This document shows, piece after piece, positions 56,448 through 63,809 of a stretch of DNA of 64,000 nucleotides. Every line of letters starts with the position of its first letter. Positions within the stretch are counted from its first letter, which is position 1. This stretch comes from SIG78 sp036677805 (GTDB lineage: Bacteria; Verrucomicrobiota; Lentisphaeria; Victivallales; Victivallaceae): positions 76,843-140,842 of the forward strand of contig JAVBVS010000011.1 in NCBI GenBank assembly GCA_036677805.1, in the 5' to 3' direction. A program made the position numbers and the translations under genes. The notes beneath the pieces are model-generated. The model did not search any database and was not told the origin of the DNA. It saw nothing but the letters and a program-made list of their open reading frames with translations.

Positions 56448-57641
56448 TCAACAGTGTTTCCGGGCCGCTTCCTGAAGTTCCGCGATCCGGTCGGTTTTTT
56501 CCCACGGAAATCCGGCGCGGCCGAAGTGCCCGTAAGCCGCGGTGGCGCGATAGGACCAGCCGCCGGCCTTGGGAGTCTTGAGCCCCAGCGTTTTGATGAT
56601 GGCCGCCGGACGCAGGTCGAATACCTTGCGCACCACGGCTTCGAGCTTGTCATCCTCGATTTTTCCGGTGCCGTAAGTATCGACGTTGATGCTCAGCGGC
56701 TGCGCCACGCCGATGGCGTAGGCGACCTGAATTTCGCATTTATCGGCCAACCCGGCGGCCACGATATTTTTCGCAATATAGCGGCACATGTAAGCGGCCG
56801 AACGGTCGACCTTGGACGGATCCTTGCCGGAGAACGCCCCGCCGCCATGCGACCCGACCCCGCCATAGGTATCGACGATGATCTTGCGCCCGGTCAAACC
56901 GGTATCGCCATGGGGGCCGCCGACTTCAAACCGCCCGGTCGGATTGACATAGTATTTGATTTTCTGCTTGCGCAGTTCGGCCGGAATCACTTTTTCGACC
57001 ACTTCGCGCACCAGTTTTTCGAGCTCTTCCAGTTTCATATCCGGCGTGTGCTGATGCGAAACCACGATCGTTTCGACCGCCACCGGCTTGCCGTTCTCAT
57101 AACGGATCGAAACCTGACTCTTGGAGTCGGGCCGCAGGAAACTGTACTTTTTCGGCTCGGTTTTGCGCAGGCGCGCCAGCTCTTCGACGATGCGATGCGC
57201 ATAATGAATGGTCGCCGGCATCATTTCGGGCGTTTCGTTGCTGGCGTAACCGAACATCATCCCCTGGTCGCCGGCGCCCTGTTCCAGGAAAAGCCCCTGC
57301 CCTTCGGTCACCCCCTGGGAAATATCCGGCGACTGTTTGTGCACCGCCACCATGACCTTGGCCGTGTCGGCCGAAAAGCCGATCGTCGCATCAACATAAC
57401 CGATGTCCCGCACGACATTGAGCGCGACTTCCTGCCAGTTGACCTTGCTCTGGGTCGTGATTTCACCGGAAATCACGATCAGATCGGTCGTGGCCAGCGT
57501 TTCACAGGCCACCCGGCTTTCCGGATCGCCGGCCAGACAGGCATCCAGAATCGCGTCGGAAATCTGATCGCACACCTTATCGGGATGCCCTTCGGAAACC
57601 GATTCCGAAGTAAAGATGTGCGAGGTGCGGATCTTGCTCAT
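56448..57641 (-). CDS. metK: S-adenosylmethionine synthetase
   Basis: Makes S-adenosylmethionine from ATP and methionine; 397 residues. HIFTSESVSEGHPDKVCDQI, GAGDQGMMFGYASNETPEMM, GRFEVGGPHGDTGLTGRKII and GGGAFSGKDPSKVDRSAAY are the ATP, metal and phosphate-binding motifs. Head of the metK - pfkB - ahcY operon, under the promoter at 57690-57718. The leader is only about 40 bases, too short for any known S-adenosylmethionine riboswitch. Confidence 0.99.
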   Translation of the reverse strand: MSKIRTSHIFTSESVSEGHPDKVCDQISDAILDACLAGDPESRVACETLATTDLIVISGEITTQSKVNWQEVALNVVRDIGYVDATIGFSADTAKVMVAVHKQSPDISQGVTEGQGLFLEQGAGDQGMMFGYASNETPEMMPATIHYAHRIVEELARLRKTEPKKYSFLRPDSKSQVSIRYENGKPVAVETIVVSHQHTPDMKLEELEKLVREVVEKVIPAELRKQKIKYYVNPTGRFEVGGPHGDTGLTGRKIIVDTYGGVGSHGGGAFSGKDPSKVDRSAAYMCRYIAKNIVAAGLADKCEIQVAYAIGVAQPLSINVDTYGTGKIEDDKLEAVVRKVFDLRPAAIIKTLGLKTPKAGGWSYRATAAYGHFGRAGFPWEKTDRIAELQEAARKHC

Positions 57642-57689
57642 AATGATACCTTCCTGTATTCAGGGTTGAAAACAATGATTGACCGTTAT

Positions 57690-57718
57690 AATATAGTCGC
57701 AAGAGCCTTCTTTTACAA
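57690..57718 (-). promoter_or_regulatory. Promoter of the metK operon
   Basis: Minus strand TTGTAA (57718-57713), 17 bases, TATATT (57695-57690). Divergent from the terminase promoter about 75 bases away. Confidence 0.75.
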
Positions 57719-57789
57719 CCGCCGGCGTTGACAAAATACGCTTTTAGCCGAAAACCGTTCCCTCCGTCCGGAGAAATTCCGGCGGAAGA

Positions 57790-57817
57790 TTGTTTTCCCG
57801 TCGGAAATTACTATTAT
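57790..57817 (+). promoter_or_regulatory. Promoter of the terminase gene
   Basis: TTGTTT (57790-57795), 16 bases, TATTAT (57812-57817); predicted leader of about 27 bases before the start at 57851. Confidence 0.6.
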
Positions 57818-57850
57818 TTTTCCCATCCACCGATTCCAGGGAGTCCATTC

Positions 57851-59095
57851 ATGTTCGAAAAAACCCCGGTCCAGCAGCAGGCGCTTCAGCTGCTGCAATC
57901 CCCGGCCCGTCATATTCTGCTGTTCGGCGGTTCCCGTTCCGGCAAGACCTTCATCATGATCTACGCTTTGCTCGCCCGCGCCCTCAAAGCGCCGGGCAGC
58001 CGCCATGCCATTCTGCGTTTTCACGGCAACGGCGCCCGTTATGCCATCGGCTGCGACACCCTGCCCAAAGTAGTCAAGCTGGCCTACCCCGGATTGCGTC
58101 TGGATCACATCAAAAGCGACAACCTTTTTCTGCTGCCCAACCGTTCCGAAATCTGGCTTGCGGGGCTGGACGCCGACGAACGGGCCGACAAGATTCTGGG
58201 GCGGGAATTTGCCACCGTTTATTTCAACGAATGCTCGGAAATCCCCTACTCCGGAGTCACCACCGCACTGACCCGGCTGGCCCAGAATACGCTTTTGCGC
58301 AATCGTGCCTATTACGACTGCAATCCGGTCGGTCAATCGCACTGGAGCTACAAACTCTTTCTGCTCAAGCAGGACCCGGAAAGCCGCCGGCGGCTGGCCG
58401 ATCCCGGCAATTACGCCAGTCTGATCATGAATCCCGCCGACAACCGGTGCAATCTGCCTCGCGGCTATCTGGAAGAAACGCTCGCCAATCTTTCCGACCG
58501 GCAGCGGCGGCGCTTCCTCGAAGGTCAGTGGTTTGATGATTCCGGCGACGGTTTGTGGAAGCAGTCCGACATCGACCGGGCCAGAGTATCCGCGCCGCCG
58601 GCGGAGCTGCGCCGGATCGTAATCGGGGTGGACCCCGCCGTCACCGGCCATTGCGACTCGGACCGGACCGGCATTGTGGCGGCGGCACTCGGCCATGACG
58701 GCGATTATTACGTCCTCGATGATGCCAGCTGTCGGGAGACGCCGCTGGGTTGGGCGCGGCGCGCCGTCGACTGCTGCCGGCGGTTTCAGGCCGACCGCAT
58801 CGTCGGCGAAATCAACCAGGGCGGCGACCTGATCGAAATGGCGCTGCGCACCGTCGCCCCCGAAATTCCCTTCAAAGCGGTGCGGGCCTCCCGCGGCAAG
58901 CTGCTGCGCGCCGAACCGGCGGCGGCGCTCTACGAACAGGGCCGAGTCCATCATGTCGGATATTTTCCGGAGCTGGAAGACGAACTCTGCGGCTATCGTC
59001 CCGGGGCGGCCAGCCCCGACCGCATGGATGCGCTGGTCTGGGCCCTGACCGAACTGATGAACCATCGCGGCGGCAGCCGGATCATTCCGGCGTGA
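57851..59095 (+). CDS. Phage-type terminase large subunit, solitary
   Basis: 414 residues, the length of a compact TerL. N-terminal packaging ATPase: Walker A ILLFGGSRSGKTFIMIYALL near residue 25, Walker B TVYFNECSEIPYSGVTTALT, coupling/sensor YYDCNPVGQSHWSYKLFLLK. C-terminal RNase H-like nuclease: VIGVDPAVTGHCDSDRTGIV (first Asp), RIVGEINQGGDLIEMAL (acidic) and ASPDRMDALVWALTELM (last Asp). All catalytic residues are kept. AGGGAG is 7 bases before the ATG at 57851; upstream in-frame codons cover the promoter. No small terminase, portal, protease or capsid gene is adjacent: metK lies on one side and a sugar-type regulator on the other. Remnant prophage, gene transfer agent component or domesticated motor are all possible. 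Confidence 0.9.
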   Translation: MFEKTPVQQQALQLLQSPARHILLFGGSRSGKTFIMIYALLARALKAPGSRHAILRFHGNGARYAIGCDTLPKVVKLAYPGLRLDHIKSDNLFLLPNRSEIWLAGLDADERADKILGREFATVYFNECSEIPYSGVTTALTRLAQNTLLRNRAYYDCNPVGQSHWSYKLFLLKQDPESRRRLADPGNYASLIMNPADNRCNLPRGYLEETLANLSDRQRRRFLEGQWFDDSGDGLWKQSDIDRARVSAPPAELRRIVIGVDPAVTGHCDSDRTGIVAAALGHDGDYYVLDDASCRETPLGWARRAVDCCRRFQADRIVGEINQGGDLIEMALRTVAPEIPFKAVRASRGKLLRAEPAAALYEQGRVHHVGYFPELEDELCGYRPGAASPDRMDALVWALTELMNHRGGSRIIPA

Positions 59096-59170
59096 AACCG
59101 GTTTTGACCGGGTCGACGCGATGTCAGCTGCAAGATCGATTAAAAATTCATGATTTTTTTCATTCCGCCC

Positions 59171-59199
59171 TTGATTTTTGTCGAAAAATATTGTAAACT
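59171..59199 (+). promoter_or_regulatory. Promoter of the GntR/LacI-type regulator
   Basis: TTGATT (59171-59176), 17 bases, TAAACT (59194-59199); start near 59206, leader about 90 bases containing two inverted repeats. Confidence 0.5.
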
Positions 59200-59203
59200 G
59201 ATA

Positions 59204-59217
59204 CTTGGATACCCAAG
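59204..59217 (+). promoter_or_regulatory. Candidate operator 1 of the regulator (CTTGG-ATAC-CCAAG)
   Basis: A perfect 5-bp inverted repeat centred on the predicted transcription start. It shares TACCCAAG with the second repeat 55 bases downstream. Position fits autorepression. Confidence 0.45.
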
Positions 59218-59255
59218 ATGTTCAAAAATTCCTCATAAAAGCACGAATTCAAGCT

Positions 59256-59275
59256 GGGTAATTTGATTACCCAAG
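59256..59275 (+). promoter_or_regulatory. Candidate operator 2 of the regulator (GGGTAA-N5-TTACCC)
   Basis: A perfect 6-bp inverted repeat (59256-59261 and 59267-59272) followed by AAG, so that TACCCAAG recurs as in operator 1. Paired sites of this kind are common for LacI-type repressors that loop DNA. Confidence 0.45.
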
Positions 59276-59295
59276 TTCTAAAAAAGAGTTCAGAA

Positions 59296-60414
59296 ATGGT
59301 CCAGAAACAGGAACCGTCGTGGCCGCGGGCAAAAATCTTTGAAACGCTGAAAGACCGCATCCGGAAGGGCAAACTTACCGGGCAATTGCCCAGCCTCGCC
59401 CAATTGACCGCGGAATTCCACGTCAGCACCTCCACCGTCAAGAAAGTCATCGACCAGTTGAAGGTTGCCGGATTGGTTTACGGTGAACAGGGCCGCGGAA
59501 TTTTCAGCAGCGCTCCGACTCGGCCGCTCCGCGGCACGGTAGGCTTGCTGCTGTTGCCCCAGCATATGGAAATCCCCTTTTATCTGCACTTCAGCCTCCG
59601 CCTCCGGCAGGTGCTGGCGCGACACGGACTTGAATGCTGCCAGGTCGATTCGGTGGCGGGCCTGCTGGCTTCCCCGGCCAATGCGGCAGTAGTGCCTGTA
59701 GGCATGTCGGGCTTCACACCCGAGCAGTTTCAGGAGACACGCCGGCGTTTCGGCAACAGGCATGTTCAGATCATCGACCGCATTCCCGGCGTTTCCTATG
59801 TCAGTACCGATTATTACGGCGCGGGCATGATGGCGGCGCGTTATCTTTACGAGCACGGCCACCGCAAAATCGGCGTGATCGCCCGTGATATCTACGGGGA
59901 AGGAGAAAATCTATTCACGCTGCGTTACCACGGTTTCCGGGATTTCGCCGCAGCGCACGCCGACATGCAGGTCCATTTTATCGGCAATACCGACTACGCC
60001 ATCGGCTTTGAGACATTGAATTTCGCAGTGGCGATCACCCAGCAATTATTGGCGGAAATGCCGGACAACACCGCGATTTTCGCTTTCACCGACGTCGTCG
60101 CGCTGGGAACGCTGACCGTGCTCCAGCGGGCCCACATCCGCATCCCGGAGGATATTTCGCTGATGGGATTCGACAATCGTGAAATGACCGCGCTGATGAA
60201 TCCGCCATTGACGACGATGGAGGAGCCGGTTCAATTGCTGGCCGAAGAGACCGTTGCGATCCTGATTCAGGCCCTTGACGATCCCCATGCCGCGCCGCAC
60301 GAAGTGCTGATTCCACCGCGGCTGATCGAGCGGGAAAGTGTCAGGACCATACCGTTGGCGGCAACGGCGATGAAAACCCCCGGTGCAACGTCCGCAATCC
60401 ATCGCCTGGATTGA
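59296..60414 (+). CDS. GntR-headed, LacI-type ligand-sensing transcriptional regulator
   Basis: 372 residues, AraR-like architecture. N-terminal winged helix (about 12-75): WPRAKIFETLKDRIRKGKLT, LPSLAQLTAEFHVSTSTVKK, QLKVAGLVYGEQGRGIFSSA. C-terminal periplasmic-binding-protein fold: TVGLLLLPQHMEIPFYLHFS, VSYVSTDYYGAGMMAARYLY, EHGHRKIGVIARDIYGEGEN, TAIFAFTDVVALGTLTVLQR and ISLMGFDNREMTALMNPPLT, as in LacI/GalR sensors of sugars. The ATG at 59296 is preferred; the earlier TTG falls inside operator 2. It precedes the pseudopilin and secreted hydrolase genes and probably controls them in response to a carbohydrate. Confidence 0.93.
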   Translation: MVQKQEPSWPRAKIFETLKDRIRKGKLTGQLPSLAQLTAEFHVSTSTVKKVIDQLKVAGLVYGEQGRGIFSSAPTRPLRGTVGLLLLPQHMEIPFYLHFSLRLRQVLARHGLECCQVDSVAGLLASPANAAVVPVGMSGFTPEQFQETRRRFGNRHVQIIDRIPGVSYVSTDYYGAGMMAARYLYEHGHRKIGVIARDIYGEGENLFTLRYHGFRDFAAAHADMQVHFIGNTDYAIGFETLNFAVAITQQLLAEMPDNTAIFAFTDVVALGTLTVLQRAHIRIPEDISLMGFDNREMTALMNPPLTTMEEPVQLLAEETVAILIQALDDPHAAPHEVLIPPRLIERESVRTIPLAATAMKTPGATSAIHRLD

Positions 60415-60460
60415 GCAATACCGCTGATGTTTTCGACATATACTGGAATTCGGGTATGGT

Positions 60461-60562
60461 TTCGTTCATGGATTCAAAGGCAACCGACATGGTAAAGAAA
60501 AGGATGGAAAAATGCAGGGAAGATTCATATCAATCGAATTAGAAACAGCTATCGTAACTATG
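60461..60562 (+). pseudogene. Vestigial duplicate of the pseudopilin leader and first codons
   Basis: This stretch is an imperfect copy of 60565-60664, covering the upstream sequence, ribosome binding site and first codons of the next gene. The copy encodes MQGRFISIELETAIVTM from an ATG at 60512 and stops at 60596-60598, against MQKRFTLIELLVVIAII in the intact gene. AGGATGG precedes the ATG. The hydrophobic helix is destroyed (charged Glu and Thr) although the cleavage-site-like FxxIEL is kept, so it is probably a decayed remnant of a tandem pseudopilin gene. Confidence 0.65.
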
Positions 60563-60564
60563 AT

Positions 60565-60664
60565 TCCGTTCACGCATTCAAAGCCAATCAACATCTAAGG
60601 AAAGGGATGGGGAAATGCAAAAACGATTCACATTGATCGAATTATTGGTAGTTATCGCCATCAT
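60565..60664 (+). repeat. Second copy of a ~100-bp imperfect tandem repeat
   Basis: Pairs with 60461-60562; roughly 70 percent identical by eye, including ATTCAAAG, GGATGG, ATGCA, GATTCA and ATCGAATTA blocks at the same spacing. It contains the ribosome binding site and start of the intact pseudopilin gene. Confidence 0.65.
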
Positions 60665-61322
60665 CGCCATTCTGGCGGCCATGCTGCTGCCGGCGCTGTC
60701 GGCGGCGCGGGAACGCGCCCGGCAGGCAAACTGCGTCAATCGACTCAAACAGATCGGACTGGCGGCATTCATGTACGGCAGCAGCAATCAGGACACCCTG
60801 CCGTATTGTCCGCTTACGGCAACCGCCATCATGTGGACCAATATCGTCGCCAATAAAACCCAAAGTTCCAGCGGTGGCGTCTGCCCGCCGGACAAGCTGA
60901 TCTACAGCGGCTCCTTCGCCGAGGGCACGCCAACGCTCCCGGCGGAAATCCAGGCGATGTACGACCGTTACTTCCACTGCCCGAGCGACGTGACCATGTA
61001 CGGGACCGTTTCCGGTGCCTATTTCAGCACCAGTTACGGTTATGTGCTTTATGACCGCAGCACGCTCGCCACCGGCCAGAGCGGCAAGTCGGCCGACCGT
61101 ACCGGACGCAATGTCATCGGACGCGACGATCCCGGTCACTACATCTGGGGCGACCTCGTCGCTCCCGCCGGAGCCAGTTTTCTGACCACCCATCCGGCGG
61201 CGCACGTGGACCGTTACAATGCGCTTTACCTGGGTGGCCACGTAGTCAACTGCAGTAAGCCCGCGACGGTGAAGGCAGCCTGGAACAATGGCCTTTATCT
61301 TGACGAAGACACCCGTGATTAA
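60615..61322 (+). CDS. Type II secretion/type IV pilin-like protein with prepilin N-terminus
   Basis: 235 residues. The prepilin signal MQKRFTLIELLVVIAIIAIL, with basic leader, cleavage before the Phe-Thr-Leu-Ile-Glu motif (Glu at +5) and a long hydrophobic helix, is followed by AAMLLPALSAARERARQANC and NRLKQIGLAAFMYGSSNQDT, as in the large pseudopilin-like families of Planctomycetes and Lentisphaerota. Four Cys and a C-terminal AHVDRYNALYLGGHVVNCSK (the H-x9-DG-like end of that family) suggest a secreted or surface-anchored globular head. Function unknown; these genes often sit beside sugar-hydrolase genes in this phylum. GGATGGGG precedes the ATG. Confidence 0.92.
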   Translation: MQKRFTLIELLVVIAIIAILAAMLLPALSAARERARQANCVNRLKQIGLAAFMYGSSNQDTLPYCPLTATAIMWTNIVANKTQSSSGGVCPPDKLIYSGSFAEGTPTLPAEIQAMYDRYFHCPSDVTMYGTVSGAYFSTSYGYVLYDRSTLATGQSGKSADRTGRNVIGRDDPGHYIWGDLVAPAGASFLTTHPAAHVDRYNALYLGGHVVNCSKPATVKAAWNNGLYLDEDTRD

Positions 61323-61331
61323 ACTCCCCGG

Positions 61332-61375
61332 AAAAAGTGCGGAAAAGCGATTGCGGCTTCATTTCCGCACTTTTT
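61332..61375 (+). terminator. Strong terminator behind the pseudopilin gene
   Basis: AAAAAGTGCGGAAA and TTTCCGCACTTTTT form a perfect 14-bp stem with a 16-base loop, ending in five T. It may limit transcription of the hydrolase gene downstream. Confidence 0.85.
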
Positions 61376-61466
61376 CTCCATGGCCGGCGGCTGACCATCC
61401 ATCGCGGAATGGCAGAGCAACAGCCCGATCCATATTGGCACGAATCGACGATACTAAGGAAGAATT

Positions 61467-63542
61467 ATGAACCTTTCATGTTCGTTGCTGCTGGCGGCGA
61501 CATTCTGCGTGGCGGCGAAAACCGCCGGCGGCGAAACCATCCGTCCGTTGAAAATAACCCGCCTGCCGCAAACGCTGGCCGCCGGGGAGGTTTTCTCGCT
61601 TCAGGCCGTCACGCCGGATACCTTGAAGGCGGATGACTGCCGTTCGATGACTCTGAAGTTCTACGACCAGGACGGGCGCGAAGCCAATGTTTCCGTTTTC
61701 GCCCGCCCTTCGGTGCGTTACAATGAACCCGTACGGCAGTTGTACGTCGATTTGGCCACCACCGTTTATGCCCGGCCGGGACGCTATCGGTGGAAGCTCG
61801 TCGATGCCGCCGGCAACGAATACCGGCCCGAAGACGCCGCCGCCAATACGCTCGACCTGACGCCCGGGGCCCTGCCCGACCGGGTACCGACCCTGCGCTA
61901 CGGGTTGCCCGGCGCCGACAACATTCAGCATACCGCGGTCGGCAACCAGGCGCCGTTTCTCTATGCCACCAATACCCCCAAGCTGCAAAGTTACATCAAC
62001 TGGCAGCTGACCGGCGGCCACTATCATGAACTTTACATTCCGCACACCCGTTACAACGCCGACGGCACCTGGGACTTCAAACCCACCGAGCTGGAAATGA
62101 TGCAGATCCTGACCGCCGACCCCAATGCGGCGATTTCACTCAAAATCCGGCTGGACATGCCCGGCTGGTGGGTTGCCGCCCACCCCGACGAACTTTACCG
62201 CAACGAACAGGGCCAGGGCAACGGCCAGCAGAGTTTCTGTTCGCAACTCCAGCGCGAACAGGCCAAAAAGTTTCTCGTGATGGTCCTTGACACTTTGAAT
62301 GCACGCCCGGTTGGCCGCGGCATCGGTTCGGTGATGCTGCTCGGCATGGAAGGCAGCGAATTCCAGCTTTACGGTCAGGTCACCGGCGCATATGACTGCT
62401 CCACGCCGGCCCGTGAAGCCTTCAGACGCTATCAGGAAAAACAGCAGTGGACTCCTGTCATCGACCTGCCCCATCCGGCGCTCAAGTTTCCCTATCAAAA
62501 AGGTGAAAATTACGATCTGATCCGCCAGCGTTATTTCCGTTTTCTGGCCGATGAGCTGGCCGACATGCTGATCGACTATGCCAAATTCTTCCGCGAGCAT
62601 TACGGCGATCGCTACGAATTGGGCGTCTACTACGGGTATCCACTGGAACACGCCAGCCGGGTTCAGCGGCTGGTGACCAGCGGCCATCTCGGAGTGGGAC
62701 GAGTCATCCGCGAAGCCGATTTTGATTTCATCAGCAGCCCGGACTCCTACGGTTTGCGCCGCCTGCCCAGCGGTCATGCCTTCATGTATCCGGTCGACAG
62801 CGTACTGCTGCATCACAAGCGGCCGCTGCTCGAAAACGATATCCGCAACTATATTTACCATCTGACCGCCGACGGTTCCGGCCCCACCGTGCTTTCGCTG
62901 GCGGAAAGCATTACCACCAATTTGCGGTTGTCGCTGCTGGCGGCGGCACATGGCGCGTTCGTACGTTACTATGCAATTCCATGGACGGAAGGAGACGATT
63001 TTTTCGCGCCGCTGGAAATGATTCTGTCCATCCGCGACCACAACGAACTGCTGCAAAAGCTCGTGCGGCTGCCGATGGGATCGCCCGAAGAGGTGGTATT
63101 CACCTTTGATCCGATGTCGTTGACCCGCGCGGCGGAAATTTCGGGCGGCGATGAATTTCTGTATCATTTCACCGGCCAGATGCGCGATACGCTGCCGCGC
63201 ACCGGACGGCCGGTCAGCTATGTGATCTTCGATGATCTGCTCGAAAATGCCAAACTCTGGCAACGCATGGTGATCGCCCTCCCCGGCCTGCTTGATCCCG
63301 TACAGCTGGCACAATTGGAAACTGTTCTGAAGCGAAAATTGCCCAAACCCGATCTGAACAGCGGCGCCCTGGTAATCACGCCGCAGGTTATCAAATTGTG
63401 CAACCACCTCGAAGAGGTCTGGCAGCTGCTGGCGACTCCCGAAGCCGGTTCGTCACTGACCCAGGCTCCGATCTGGTACATCGGGCAAAATTATTGCGCC
63501 ACCTGGGACGGCGTCAGATTCGTCTGGCAAAAGAAGCCGTAA
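61467..63542 (+). CDS. Secreted TIM-barrel glycoside-hydrolase-like protein
   Basis: 691 residues. Signal peptide MNLSCSLLLAATFCVAAKTA, a beta-rich N-terminal domain to about 140 (SLQAVTPDTLKADDCRSMTL; YARPGRYRWKLVDAAGNEYR), then a probable (beta/alpha)8 barrel: LQSYINWQLTGGHYHELYIP, ISLKIRLDMPGWWVAAHPDE, MLLGMEGSEFQLYGQVTGAY, YELGVYYGYPLEHASRVQRL, DFDFISSPDSYGLRRLPSGH and LSLAESITTNLRLSLLAAAH. The order recalls GH42-like beta-galactosidases and related unclassified enzymes; MEGSEF and LLENDIRN offer acidic residues that could be catalytic, but the assignment is inference. Secreted, beside a sugar-type regulator and pseudopilin. AAGGAAG precedes the ATG. Confidence 0.75.
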   Translation: MNLSCSLLLAATFCVAAKTAGGETIRPLKITRLPQTLAAGEVFSLQAVTPDTLKADDCRSMTLKFYDQDGREANVSVFARPSVRYNEPVRQLYVDLATTVYARPGRYRWKLVDAAGNEYRPEDAAANTLDLTPGALPDRVPTLRYGLPGADNIQHTAVGNQAPFLYATNTPKLQSYINWQLTGGHYHELYIPHTRYNADGTWDFKPTELEMMQILTADPNAAISLKIRLDMPGWWVAAHPDELYRNEQGQGNGQQSFCSQLQREQAKKFLVMVLDTLNARPVGRGIGSVMLLGMEGSEFQLYGQVTGAYDCSTPAREAFRRYQEKQQWTPVIDLPHPALKFPYQKGENYDLIRQRYFRFLADELADMLIDYAKFFREHYGDRYELGVYYGYPLEHASRVQRLVTSGHLGVGRVIREADFDFISSPDSYGLRRLPSGHAFMYPVDSVLLHHKRPLLENDIRNYIYHLTADGSGPTVLSLAESITTNLRLSLLAAAHGAFVRYYAIPWTEGDDFFAPLEMILSIRDHNELLQKLVRLPMGSPEEVVFTFDPMSLTRAAEISGGDEFLYHFTGQMRDTLPRTGRPVSYVIFDDLLENAKLWQRMVIALPGLLDPVQLAQLETVLKRKLPKPDLNSGALVITPQVIKLCNHLEEVWQLLATPEAGSSLTQAPIWYIGQNYCATWDGVRFVWQKKP

Positions 63543-63809
63543 CTTCCCGTTCCCGGAAGCCGGACGGCATGAGAACTCAAGCGCATGAGCGCCCGCGCCG
63601 CCAGCCCGGTCCCATCTGGTTTCGCAGACCGCGGTCGCGGAATTTCAGGGCGTATCAGGAATGCGCGCATCATTCTGAAATGCCCCGCCGATGAAGAGAC
63701 AGGCAGGAGACGGGCAAAAAGAATGAATATGATCAGGACGGGAATAACAAGTGTTTTTCACAAGATTTGAACCATAAGAAGTCTGAAATCATCTCAAGAC
63801 GAGGCTGTT
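63543..63809 (+). other. Gene-free stretch before the last partial gene
   Basis: 267 bases. A CTTCC...GGAAG hairpin directly behind the hydrolase lacks a T run. Short reading frames of 60-100 residues overlap it on both strands but have no ribosome binding site or family sequence. No clear promoter for the following gene was identified. Confidence 0.4.

Noticed and set aside
57642..57690. S-adenosylmethionine riboswitch before metK
   Set aside because: The leader is only about 40 bases between the predicted start and the ATG, and no conserved core is seen.
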